A stretch of DNA of 16,649 nt from Gemmatimonadota bacterium (GCA_003221075.1 QHUF01000234.1:1-16649); one strand, 5' to 3'; shown: positions 5,860 to 13,909, counted from the first letter of the stretch. The notes: a model not told the origin generated them from the sequence alone. Made by a program: numbers and translations.

Positions 5860-8562
5860 GTGACGTCCCCGGCGGTCTCAGAGCGCGATCTCGCCGTCCT
5901 TCGCTCTTTCGCCCGCCGGATCGATCCGTCGGACGCGGGAGCGCACAACAATCTCGGCGTCCTCTACTATCAGAAGGGCCTCGTCCCCGAGGCCATCGAG
6001 CAGTTCACGCGCGCGCTCGAGCTCGACCCCAAGATGCAGGTGGCGCAGCGCAACCTCGAAATCGCCTACCACAACACCGGCTTTTACGACCGGCGCGTGG
6101 CCGAGCTGCAGGAGCGGCTGCGCCAGGCGCCCGACGAGCGTGACGCCCGCTGGGAGCTGGGCCGCACGTACGCGATCCTCGGCGCCTTCGACGAAGCGGT
6201 CGCGGAATTCGAGGAGCTGCTCGCCCACAGATCCAAGGATGTGGCGGCGATGATCCAGCTCGGCCTTGCGGAGAAGAGCCGGGGGCGGCTCGAGCTGGCC
6301 ACCGACTGGTTCCTGCGCGCCGTCGAGGAGGAGCCCGATTCCAGCGTCGTCCATTTTTACCTGGGCGAGGTCTACTACAATCGCGGCCTGAACGAGCCGG
6401 CGCTGACCGCGCTGGAGCGGGCGGTAACGCTCAATCCGGACAACGCCAACGCGCACTATCTGATGGCGTTCGTGCTGGGGGACATGGGCCGTCACCAGGA
6501 CGCGCGCGCCGCCTCCAAGCGGGCGATCCAGCTGAATCCGCCGCTCGCGCGCGCACAGACCAACCTGTCGCTGGAGCGCTACCGCGCGGAGCGCCAGTCA
6601 GCCGAGCACCGGCTGCGCGAGCAGCCGGCGCCCGAAGTGGCGGAAGGCAGCGAGCTCGCGCATTACAATCTCGGGCTCGCGTTCCGGCAAAAGGGCTACT
6701 ACGCGGAGGCGCTGCGCGAGTATCGTCTCGCGATCGAGCGCGGCGAAGACCGGCGGCTCGTGCGCCAGGCGATGGCGGAAGTCCATCTTCTCAAACACGA
6801 CTTCCCGGACGCGCTCGAGCTGTACGAGTCGCTCATCCACGAGGTCCCCGATTCCCCCAAGCTGTGGAACGAGCGGGGCGTCGTGTTGCACCAGGCGGGC
6901 CGCACCGCGGACGCGCTGGCCTCATATCGCCAGGCGACCGAGGTTGATCCGCGCTACGCGCTCGCGTGGAACAACGTCGGCGTCGTGCTCGCGCATCAGG
7001 CCGACGCCGAGGATGCGATCGACGGGTTTCGGAAGGCGCTGCAGCTCTCGTCGCAGTTCGTGGGCGCGCGGCTCAACCTCGCGCTGCTGTTGACCCATCT
7101 GCGTCGCTTCCAGCTCGCGCTCGAAGCCTATCGTCAGGTGCTGGCCGGCCAGCCCACGTCGGCGCCGGCCTGGAACGGCGTCGGGCTGGTACTGGTCGAG
7201 CTGAAACGCTTTCCCGATGCGCGCAATGCGTTCGTGCGCGCCGTCGAAGCGGACCCGCAGAACGCCGGCGCCCACTACAACCTGAGCTTCACGCTCTCGA
7301 ACCTGGGCGACTACGACGGCGCGCTGCGGGCCACGAAACGCGCGCTCGAGCTCGATCCCTACTACGTGTCGCAGAAGTTCGCGCTCGCGATCGACTTGCA
7401 GTACGAGACCGTGTCGATCGGCATCGTGCCCGAGATTTCGGCTGACGTCGCCGCCGAAAGCCTCGGCGGCGAGTTTGCGTTCGATCAACGCCTGCTCGAC
7501 AACATCTTCCAGGAGCTGGAGCCCCCCGCCGCGCCTCAGCCCACGGCGGGCCTCGCCAAAAAAGTCGAGGATCCGCTCGCCCTGGCGCGCGACTACGAGA
7601 GCAAGGGGATGATGGACCTTGCGGTCGCAGAAGCCACGCGGGCGGTGCAGCGCGGTGCCGACCCCGGCCTGGCGGCCGCGCTCCTGGGCGACATCTATGC
7701 GCGCCGCGGCCTGCACGGCGAGGCGCTCGAGCGCTATCGCGAGGCGCGGACGCTCGATGCGGCAAATTCCGCGGCCGCGCTTGGCGAAGTGAAGAGCCTG
7801 CTCGCGATACACCGCTCGGCGGAAGCATTGCCCCTCGCCGAGGCGCTGGTCGCCAAGGCGCCCGAAGACGTCGAGATCCTGGTCGCGACGGCGAAAGCGC
7901 GCGCGGCGACGGGCGATGCGGCGGGATCGCTGACGGCGCTGCGGCAGGCCCAGACCCGGGCGCCGGCACGCGCCGATCTCCACAAGCTGCAAGGCGACAT
8001 TGCACTCAAAGTCGGGGACCGGCAGGGCGCGCGCATGGCCTATCGGTCGGCACTCGACCTCGACGGAGGCTTCGTGCAGGTCTGGCTCGACCTTGGACGC
8101 CTGCACGAGCAAGACGAAGAGTGGGCGGACGCGCAGCGCGCGTATGAGGCGGCGCTCGAGGCGTTGCCCACGTTCCACGAGGCATCACTCGCGCTCGCCG
8201 ACCTGCTGCGGCGCTCCGGCAGTGTGCGCGCCGCCGTCGTGCGGCTCGCCGACATGCTGGAACAGGATCCGTACGACATGGACGCCCTCCTGCTGCTCGG
8301 CCGCGCGCTGCTGGACGACAAGCGCGACGCCGAAGCGCTGGAGGCGTTCCGGCGCGCGCTCAAATTCGATCCCCAGCACACCGGCGCCCTGTTCTACCTG
8401 GGCGCGACCATGGCACGGCTGCAGCGCTACAGTGAGGCGGTGGACGCGTGGGAACGGGTGACGCGCATCGATCCCGGCGGGCCCTTCGCGCAGCGCGCGC
8501 GCATGCACGCGCGCACGGCGGTCGATCTGCAGCACATCTTCTCCACGTCGGATGCGGCCTAA
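5860..8562 (+). CDS. Large TPR scaffold protein (900 aa)
   Basis: This is a very long tetratricopeptide-repeat protein with no catalytic domain that I can recognise. Repeats begin near residue 28 ('NNLGVLYYQKGLVPEAIEQF') and continue with few breaks to about 510, with several copies of the 'A..NLG......G...EA...Y..A....P' pattern. An acidic, low-similarity interruption spans about 515-565 ('VPEISADVAAESLGG...'). A second TPR array runs from about 570 to 885. I see no signal peptide or membrane segment, so it is probably cytosolic. It starts at GTG 5860, three bases after cheC, with no clear ribosome-binding site, suggesting coupling. TPR solenoids bind other proteins; in M. xanthus a TPR protein (SgmX) links MglA to type IV pili, so a scaffold for the CheA or MglA modules is plausible but inferred. 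Confidence 0.85.
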   Translation: MTSPAVSERDLAVLRSFARRIDPSDAGAHNNLGVLYYQKGLVPEAIEQFTRALELDPKMQVAQRNLEIAYHNTGFYDRRVAELQERLRQAPDERDARWELGRTYAILGAFDEAVAEFEELLAHRSKDVAAMIQLGLAEKSRGRLELATDWFLRAVEEEPDSSVVHFYLGEVYYNRGLNEPALTALERAVTLNPDNANAHYLMAFVLGDMGRHQDARAASKRAIQLNPPLARAQTNLSLERYRAERQSAEHRLREQPAPEVAEGSELAHYNLGLAFRQKGYYAEALREYRLAIERGEDRRLVRQAMAEVHLLKHDFPDALELYESLIHEVPDSPKLWNERGVVLHQAGRTADALASYRQATEVDPRYALAWNNVGVVLAHQADAEDAIDGFRKALQLSSQFVGARLNLALLLTHLRRFQLALEAYRQVLAGQPTSAPAWNGVGLVLVELKRFPDARNAFVRAVEADPQNAGAHYNLSFTLSNLGDYDGALRATKRALELDPYYVSQKFALAIDLQYETVSIGIVPEISADVAAESLGGEFAFDQRLLDNIFQELEPPAAPQPTAGLAKKVEDPLALARDYESKGMMDLAVAEATRAVQRGADPGLAAALLGDIYARRGLHGEALERYREARTLDAANSAAALGEVKSLLAIHRSAEALPLAEALVAKAPEDVEILVATAKARAATGDAAGSLTALRQAQTRAPARADLHKLQGDIALKVGDRQGARMAYRSALDLDGGFVQVWLDLGRLHEQDEEWADAQRAYEAALEALPTFHEASLALADLLRRSGSVRAAVVRLADMLEQDPYDMDALLLLGRALLDDKRDAEALEAFRRALKFDPQHTGALFYLGATMARLQRYSEAVDAWERVTRIDPGGPFAQRARMHARTAVDLQHIFSTSDAA

Positions 8563-8565
8563 CCC

Positions 8566-9702
8566 ATGCCGATCGAGGGACCGCTACGCGAGCTTGGCAT
8601 CCACGACGTCTTCCAGCTCCTCGACTTGAGCCGGAAGACGGGCGCGCTGCGCGTCACCTCGGAGCTGCGGCACAACGAAGGCAAGATTTACTTCGACAAC
8701 GGCGTCGTCGTATCCGCCGAGATCCGCAGCAATCCCCATCCGCTCGGGGCACTGCTGCTGCGCACCGGCAAGATTACGGAAGCCGATCTCGAGCGCGCGC
8801 GCGACATGCAGACGCGGCAGGGGGACAAGCGCCGGCTCGGCGAGATCCTCGTGTCGCTCGGCGTGATCACGCAGCGCGAGGTCGAGCGCCAGATCCGCTT
8901 CCAGATCGAGGAAGTCGTCTTCGAGGTCATGAGTTGGAACGAAGGCTACTTCTCGTTCACCGAAGAAACCGAGAGCAAAGTCCCGACCGAGGTGACCGTC
9001 CGGATCCCCGTGGAGGCGCTCTTGATGGAAGGCGCGCGCCGCATCGATGAGTGGTCGCGCATCGAAAACCGGATCCCTCACGTCGGCGTCGTGCCGTCGC
9101 TCGCGCCGCCACCCGAAGGAGGCGGCGGTGAGCTCGACCTCCTGCCGCCGGAATGGGAAGTCCTGGCGCTCATCGACGGCCAGCGATCCATCCGTGGGCT
9201 GGCGACGGAGCTCGGACGTTCGGACTTCGAGGTGGCCAAGACGTTGTTCGGTCTCGAGAGTGCGGGCGTGATCGTGCTCATGGATCCCGGGACGGCAAAG
9301 CGTGGCCGCCCCAGTGCTGCGGGTGACCTGCCCGAGATGGTCGCGAAGGCCGAACGGGCGCTCCAGGCCAAGGATCTCGATGCCGCTCGCGCCGCAGCCG
9401 AGCAGGCGGGCAGCATGCAGCCGCACGACCCGATCATTCACCTCTTGCTCGGACGCATTCACCTCGCGCAGGGGAACGCCTCGGCCGCCGCCGAGGAGTT
9501 GCGGCGCGCGCTGCGGCTCGATCCCAACCTCGCCGCGGCGCATCGCCAGCTGGGCTTTGCGCTCGTCGCGATGGGCCGGTTCGCTGAAGCGGTCGCCAGC
9601 TGGGACGACTGGGAGCGCCTCGCGCGCAGCCCCGAGGAAGAGGCGCAGCGGGCGGACGTGCAACGCGCGCGCGAGGCCGCCCGGGTGTTCAGCAATGGCT
9701 GA
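8566..9702 (+). CDS. DUF4388 (PATAN) protein with TPR tail, first copy
   Basis: The 378-residue protein opens with a PATAN/DUF4388 domain ('GPLRELGIHDVFQLLDLSRK' at 5-24, then 'GKIYFDNGVVVSAE' at 39-52). Two 24-residue helical repeats follow at 59-82 and 90-113, with the spacing of MshEN c-di-GMP motifs (Leu-Gly, Leu17, Gln24). The rest of the domain reaches about 170 ('ALLMEGARRIDEWSRIE'). A winged-helix-like segment at 195-240 ('EWEVLALIDGQRSIRGLATE') comes next, then two or three TPRs (about 255-350). PATAN domains take their name from the cyanobacterial heterocyst regulator PatA and occur in response regulators that control type IV pili. It begins four bases after the TPR scaffold gene and overlaps the next gene by eight. 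It is paralogous to the gene at 13910. Its function here is inferred as an adaptor. Confidence 0.83.
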   Translation: MPIEGPLRELGIHDVFQLLDLSRKTGALRVTSELRHNEGKIYFDNGVVVSAEIRSNPHPLGALLLRTGKITEADLERARDMQTRQGDKRRLGEILVSLGVITQREVERQIRFQIEEVVFEVMSWNEGYFSFTEETESKVPTEVTVRIPVEALLMEGARRIDEWSRIENRIPHVGVVPSLAPPPEGGGGELDLLPPEWEVLALIDGQRSIRGLATELGRSDFEVAKTLFGLESAGVIVLMDPGTAKRGRPSAAGDLPEMVAKAERALQAKDLDAARAAAEQAGSMQPHDPIIHLLLGRIHLAQGNASAAAEELRRALRLDPNLAAAHRQLGFALVAMGRFAEAVASWDDWERLARSPEEEAQRADVQRAREAARVFSNG

Positions 9703-10540
9703 CGACATCCGCGCGCTCTCCGCGCAGCTCGCGCAGGATCCGCAGAGCCTCGTGTTCCTGCGGCTCGGCGAAGCGTTGCGCCGCAAGGGCCAGCTCGATG
9801 CGGCCATGCGCGTCGCGACGAACGGGCTCGAACGGCATCCGCATCTCGCCGATGCCCACGACCTGTATGCGCGCATCCTGACCGACAAGCACGACTACGA
9901 GCGCGCATTCGACGAATGGGACATGGCCGTGCGGATCGCACCGCACCATACGGGCGCCCTGAAGGGACTCGCCTTCCTCTATTTCAAAGTGGGCGACCTG
10001 GCGCAGGCAGAGGCACATCTCGAACAGGCGCGGAAAGTCGAGCCCGACGATCCGAGCATCGATCAGGCGATCGCGATGATGCGGAAGGGCACGGCTCCCC
10101 CGGCACCGACCGCCGCGACCGCCGAATCAGCTCCGGCGCTGGCCTCAGCGCCGTCGGCGACCGCCACGACCGCCGCCTTTGATGAGGCTCGCGTGTTCGC
10201 GGGACTCGAAGGTGCCCATGAAGGGTTGTTGCTCATCGACGGCGCTGGACGGGTGCTCGGTGGAGCGTTGAAGAATGGGGCCGGGGCAGATGTCACCGAC
10301 ACCGTCGCCGCCTACCTCGCCGGCGTGTCGCAGGAGGCGGCGCGGACCGCGAAACTGCTCGGCCTCGGCGCGTGGATGGGGCTGTCGGCAGAAGGGCAGC
10401 ACGGCAACGTCCACCTCGCGCATCCGACGCCGCAGGCGCTGCTGCTCGTCGTGCGCGAGCGCGGTATGCCGCTCGGCCGGTTGGCGATCCTGGCGCAGCG
10501 CGCGACGGCGATGGCGCGCCGCTGGCTGGAGAAACAGTGA
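9695..10540 (+). CDS. TPR-roadblock/LC7 fusion protein
   Basis: I start this 281-residue protein at ATG 9695, inside the end of the previous gene; the longer in-frame reading back to 9302 lies in the shadow of that gene. Residues 10-125 are about three TPRs ('LRLGEALRRKGQLDAAMRVA', 'GALKGLAFLYFKVGDLAQAE'). A Pro/Ala-rich linker spans 131-160. Residues 162-281 resemble a roadblock/LC7 domain ('EGLLLIDGAGRVLGGALKNG' at 176-195, ending in a long helix). Roadblock domains dimerise and bind small Ras-like GTPases; MglB is the GAP for MglA. Fusing one to TPRs could tether the MglA partner to another TPR protein. The roadblock call is weaker than for the next two genes because the domain is divergent. 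Confidence 0.72.
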   Translation: MADDIRALSAQLAQDPQSLVFLRLGEALRRKGQLDAAMRVATNGLERHPHLADAHDLYARILTDKHDYERAFDEWDMAVRIAPHHTGALKGLAFLYFKVGDLAQAEAHLEQARKVEPDDPSIDQAIAMMRKGTAPPAPTAATAESAPALASAPSATATTAAFDEARVFAGLEGAHEGLLLIDGAGRVLGGALKNGAGADVTDTVAAYLAGVSQEAARTAKLLGLGAWMGLSAEGQHGNVHLAHPTPQALLLVVRERGMPLGRLAILAQRATAMARRWLEKQ

Positions 10541-10881
10541 GTAAGGCGCTCGATCTCATCACGCGCGTGCGCGGCGTGCGCGGGGCGATGCTCGTCTCCG
10601 CGGAGGACGGGCTTGTGGTCGCCGAGCAGCTCATGGAGGGCATCAAGGGCGGCGCGGTGGCCGCGTTGGCGGCGAGCCTCGCCGGCCGGTTGCGCCGGGC
10701 GATGGAGGCGGCAGGCACGGGAACGAGCGTCTTCTGGCATCTTCAGGCGGAGCAGGGGGCGATACTGGTGGTGCCCGGCGACGCCACCGGCGGCATTCTC
10801 GTCGTGGCGGTCGCGGAACCGGACGTGAATATCGGTCTCGTCCGGCTCGAGTTGCTGCGCGCCGCGGAGGCCGCGATATGA
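10537..10881 (+). CDS. Stand-alone roadblock/LC7 domain protein (114 aa)
   Basis: This small cytosolic protein is essentially one roadblock/LC7 domain: an N-terminal helix ('ALDLITRVRGVRGAMLVSAE'), a central strand pair and long helix ('GGAVAALAASLAGRLRRAME', 38-57), then 'GAILVVPGDATGGILVVAV' strands and a final helix. Start is GTG 10537, overlapping the previous stop by four bases and preceded by GGAG at 10528-10531. The upstream ORF extension is not credible. Such proteins dimerise and regulate GTPases of the MglA/Rag type. Its stop codon overlaps the next ATG (ATGA), so the two roadblock proteins are probably made together and could form a heterodimer. Confidence 0.82.
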   Translation: MSKALDLITRVRGVRGAMLVSAEDGLVVAEQLMEGIKGGAVAALAASLAGRLRRAMEAAGTGTSVFWHLQAEQGAILVVPGDATGGILVVAVAEPDVNIGLVRLELLRAAEAAI

Positions 10882-11354
10882 GTCCCCAAACCCGCGCCGT
10901 CGAGAGCTGGACGCTCCAGCCCCTGACCGACTTCGTGCGCGAAGCATCGGTGCGGCTGGTCCTGGTGCTCACGCCGGCCGGCCAGGTCCTGGCGCAGTCC
11001 GGGTTCTCGCGCGCCGTGGATGTCATGTCGGCGTCGGCGCTCGCCGCCGCGATCGTCGCGTCGACCGGCGAGCTGGCGCGCCAGCTGCGGCAGCAGCCGT
11101 TCGCGGCACTCAGTCACCAGGGCCCCAAGACCGGCTTCTTTCTCGCGACGTTCGTGACGGATCGCGGGACGCTGGTGGTCCTCGCCGTCTACGATCTCGA
11201 TGTTTCATCGCTCGGCTTGGTTCAGTTATTCTATGAGCAACTTGCGGCGGACTTGAAAGCGGCGACCCCCAAGGGCGCGGTACCGAAACAGGTGTTGGCC
11301 GCAGACTTCGAGCGCGAGCTGACGGACAGCCTCAACACGCTGTTTGGGAGATAG
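10878..11354 (+). CDS. MglB-like roadblock/LC7 protein
   Basis: The 158-residue protein has a roadblock core at about 15-130 ('VRLVLVLTPAGQVLAQSGF' at 25-43, then 'TGFFLATFVTDRGTLVVLAV' strands) and a polar C-terminal extension (131-158). M. xanthus MglB is of nearly the same length, also extends beyond the core and lies directly upstream of mglA, as here. MglB is the GTPase-activating partner that keeps MglA-GTP at one cell pole. Start ATG 10878 overlaps the previous stop and has GGAGG at 10866-10870 with seven-base spacing. I infer the MglB role from size, order and fold class, not from specific residues. Confidence 0.75.
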   Translation: MSPQTRAVESWTLQPLTDFVREASVRLVLVLTPAGQVLAQSGFSRAVDVMSASALAAAIVASTGELARQLRQQPFAALSHQGPKTGFFLATFVTDRGTLVVLAVYDLDVSSLGLVQLFYEQLAADLKAATPKGAVPKQVLAADFERELTDSLNTLFGR

Positions 11355-11357
11355 GCC

Positions 11358-11960
11358 GTGTCCCTGGTCAACTTCACGAGCCGCGAGATCACGTGCAAAA
11401 TCGTCTACTACGGACCGGGACGGTCCGGGAAGACGACGAATCTCCATTACATCTATGGACGGGTCCCGGAAACGCGGCGCGGCCGGATGGTGTCGCTCGC
11501 GACGCAAACCGATCGCACCCTCTTCTTCGATTTCCTGCCGATCGACCTGGGCCAGATCTCGGGCTTCTCCACCCGGTTCCAGCTCTACACCGTGCCGGGC
11601 CAGGTCTACTACAACGCGACGCGACGGCTCGTGTTGCAGGGTGCGGATGGCGTGGTGTTCGTGGGCGACAGCCAGGCCCGGCAGCTCGATGAGAACATCG
11701 AGAGTCTGCAGAACCTCCAAAGCAACCTGCTCGAGCACGGCGTCGATGTGCGCACGATGCCGCTCATCATGCAGTACAACAAGCAGGACCTGCCGCCGGA
11801 GCTGATCCTCACCCATGCCGAGCTGGACGACGCGCTCAACTTCCGCAGCGTCCCGAGCTTCCCGGCCGACGCGCTGCACGGCAAAGGCGTGTTCGAGACA
11901 TTGAAAGCAGTCTCGGAGTTAGTCCTCAAAAAGCTCGCGACGGGGAGCCCGGCGGCATGA
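11358..11960 (+). CDS. mglA: MglA-type Ras-like GTPase
   Basis: The 200-residue GTPase matches bacterial MglA closely. The P-loop is 'GPGRSGKTTNL' (19-29), switch I is 'TDRTLFFDFLP' (51-61), and the MglA-specific 'YTVPGQVYYNATRRLVL' (77-93) replaces the usual DxxG. The guanine-specificity motif is 'NKQD' (141-144). R53 and Q82 fall at the same positions as the intrinsic arginine finger and catalytic glutamine of M. xanthus MglA, so it should hydrolyse GTP when helped by a roadblock GAP. MglA-GTP marks the leading pole and controls type IV pili and gliding. GTG 11358 follows the MglB-like gene by three bases behind GGGAG (11346-11350). Its stop overlaps the next start (ATGA). The P-loop has Arg-Ser where M. 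xanthus has Leu-Gly. Confidence 0.95.
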   Translation: MSLVNFTSREITCKIVYYGPGRSGKTTNLHYIYGRVPETRRGRMVSLATQTDRTLFFDFLPIDLGQISGFSTRFQLYTVPGQVYYNATRRLVLQGADGVVFVGDSQARQLDENIESLQNLQSNLLEHGVDVRTMPLIMQYNKQDLPPELILTHAELDDALNFRSVPSFPADALHGKGVFETLKAVSELVLKKLATGSPAA

Positions 11961-13909
11961 CGAGCGCCCTCAATCCGCGATTCTCGTTTGAGACGTTCGT
12001 CGTGGGGTCCGCCAACCGTCTGGCCGTCACGGCCGGCCGCACCGTCGCGGAGAATCCGGGCTCGGCTTACAACCCGCTCTTCATTTATAGTGGCTCGGGG
12101 CTGGGGAAGACCCACGTGCTGATGGCCATCGGCCATGCGGCGAAAACGATCGCTTCGCAGCTCAACATCGAGTACCTGACGCTCGACGAATACGTCGAAG
12201 CGTTCCACGCGGAGATCGCCGCGGGGCAGGGAGACGCGTTCCGCCGCCGGTTCCAGAACGTCGACGTTCTCCTGGTGGACGACGTGCAGTTCCTCACGAA
12301 TCGCAAAGAGATGCAAGCCGAGCTGCTGCGCCTCACCGAGGCGCTGCAGCAGTCGGGGCATCAAATCGTGCTCGCCAGCGATCGCCCTCCTGCCGAAATC
12401 GCCGATCTGGACGAGCGCCTGATCTCCCGATTCTCTGGTGGGTTGGTCGTGGACATGGGCGTTCCCGATTACGAAACCCGCGTCGCCATCCTGCGCCGCA
12501 AGGCGGAGGAGCGGGGAAGCAAGTTCCAGCCCGGCGTGCTGGAAACCGTCGCCAAAGTCGAGTATCCCAACGTGCGGGAGCTGATGGGCGCGCTCAATCG
12601 CCTGGTTGCCTTCCAGGCGGTCAACGACATGCCGATGAATGCGGAGGCTGCCAGCAAAGTCCTTGGCATTCCGACCGCCGCTTCATCTGCCGCCGCCTCA
12701 CCCGCCGCCGCTTCATCAGCCGCCGCTTCACAGGATGAGTTTTCCCAGTTCCTCACCGACGTCACCGTCACGGTCGGCAAAGCGGTCGAAGCGTGGCGCG
12801 CACGTGTGACGGAGGCCGTGATGCGCTGGGAAGGCGAAGGCTACCGCACCGGACGGCTCGAGAAGCTGCTCGAGCAGGAAACGCCGGCGGCGGTGGACGA
12901 AGCCATCGCGGCGTACGTGCAGGATGTGGAGCGCCTCAAGGCGCTCGAAGCGGAAGTCGCGGTGCTCGACCCGCAGGCCGCGGGCGCAAAGGTGTTTCGC
13001 GATCCCGAGCATATGGACGCGGCCGAGGCGGCGGCCGCGAAGGTACGCGACGGCGCGGCCCCGCCGCCGCCTCCGTCGGCAGCCTTCCCGTTCGAGAGTT
13101 ACGTCGCGGGTCCCTCCAACGACGTGGCGCTGAAGGCCGTGCGTGACGTCGTCGCCAAGCCGGGCAAGAAATACAACCCGCTCGTCATCGTGGGCAAAAG
13201 CGGCCTGGGGAAGACACACCTGCTCAATGCCGTCGGTCTCGAGCTGGCAAAGAAGAAAAACGCGGTCGTGGCATGTTTGTCGACGCAGGGCTTCGTCGAT
13301 GAGCTGATCGCCGCGATCGACGGCAACCGCGTGGACTGGTGGCGCGCGCGCTACCGCCGCGCGACGGCACTGCTCCTGGACGACATCCATCTGCTCGCCG
13401 GCAAGGAGCGCACCCAGGAAGAGCTGTTCAATCTCTTCAATCAGTTTCTCGATGCCGACCGCCAGCTCGTGTTCACGGCCCCCGCGCATCCCAACACGCT
13501 CGATGGACTTGAGGAGCGCATCGTGTCCCGGCTCGAGGGTGGACTGGTGGCGGAAATCGCGGAGCCCGACAAGGACCTGCGCCGCAGTGTGCTCGAGCGC
13601 CTGCTGACGCAGCAGCACGTGCCGCTGGAGCCGGCGCTGCTCGATTATCTCGCCGACCGGCCCATCGACTCGGTGCGCAGCCTGACCGGCGTGGTGCAGC
13701 GGGTGGTGGAGGCGGCGGCGGCGCAGGACGCGCCCGTGACGGCCGGTCTGGCACGTGAGGTGCTCGAGGGAGCGCCCCCACCGCGGCGCACGACGGGGCT
13801 CCGCACCAGCGGCATCGTCGTGTCGAGCGCCGGCGGCGTACGCAGCCGCGAGAAGATGGTGTGGGACTGGCCCTCCGCCGGGGACCGCGTGATCGAGGAC
13901 CTGCGCTAA
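11957..13909 (+). CDS. Tandem DnaA-type AAA+ ATPase without DNA-binding domain (650 aa)
   Basis: Two DnaA-like AAA+ modules sit in one chain. Module 1 (about 6-235) has 'NPRFSFETFVVGSANRLAV', Walker A 'SGSGLGKT' (45-52), Walker B 'VLLVDD' (104-109), a sensor 1 region 'LASDRPP' (139-145), an arginine-finger box 'ERLISRF' (153-159) and sensor 2 'NVRELMGALNRL' (205-216). Module 2 (about 377-605) has 'FPFESYVAGPSNDVAL', Walker A 'GKSGLGKT' (413-420), Walker B 'LLLDD' (472-476), 'ERIVSRL' (520-526) and 'SVRSLTGVVQRV' (572-583). Both appear to keep the initiator-type helical insert before Walker B. Between them are an Ala/Ser repeat linker (240-259) and a helical region (261-365). DnaA domain IV, the DnaA-box-binding HTH, is absent; the last 45 residues are unlike it. 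It is coupled to mglA by a 4-base overlap. I do not recognise a named family; its role is unknown. Confidence 0.88.
   Translation: MTSALNPRFSFETFVVGSANRLAVTAGRTVAENPGSAYNPLFIYSGSGLGKTHVLMAIGHAAKTIASQLNIEYLTLDEYVEAFHAEIAAGQGDAFRRRFQNVDVLLVDDVQFLTNRKEMQAELLRLTEALQQSGHQIVLASDRPPAEIADLDERLISRFSGGLVVDMGVPDYETRVAILRRKAEERGSKFQPGVLETVAKVEYPNVRELMGALNRLVAFQAVNDMPMNAEAASKVLGIPTAASSAAASPAAASSAAASQDEFSQFLTDVTVTVGKAVEAWRARVTEAVMRWEGEGYRTGRLEKLLEQETPAAVDEAIAAYVQDVERLKALEAEVAVLDPQAAGAKVFRDPEHMDAAEAAAAKVRDGAAPPPPPSAAFPFESYVAGPSNDVALKAVRDVVAKPGKKYNPLVIVGKSGLGKTHLLNAVGLELAKKKNAVVACLSTQGFVDELIAAIDGNRVDWWRARYRRATALLLDDIHLLAGKERTQEELFNLFNQFLDADRQLVFTAPAHPNTLDGLEERIVSRLEGGLVAEIAEPDKDLRRSVLERLLTQQHVPLEPALLDYLADRPIDSVRSLTGVVQRVVEAAAAQDAPVTAGLAREVLEGAPPPRRTTGLRTSGIVVSSAGGVRSREKMVWDWPSAGDRVIEDLR
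12674..12733 (+). repeat. Four 15-base in-frame repeats encoding an Ala-Ser linker
   Basis: Four consecutive 15-base units, consensus GCCGCCGCTTCATCA, encode TAASS, AAASP, AAASS and AAASQ at residues 240-259 of the tandem AAA+ protein. The units differ at only a few bases, so the array probably arose by recent duplication and could vary in length between strains without breaking the frame. Confidence 0.8.

Noticed and set aside
6922..8178. Minus-strand open frame of 418 codons opposite the TPR scaffold
   Set aside because: It is an antisense shadow of a repetitive GC-rich gene; no domain and no ribosome-binding site.
9302..9694. N-terminal extension of the TPR-roadblock protein back to 9302
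   Set aside because: The extension overlaps the well-supported DUF4388 gene in another frame and is Arg/Ser/Pro-rich nonsense; TPRs begin only after ATG 9695.
11957..13909. Chromosomal replication initiator dnaA next to an origin
   Set aside because: Domain IV is absent, there are two ATPase modules, and I saw no cluster of DnaA boxes, dnaN or AT-rich unwinding region nearby.
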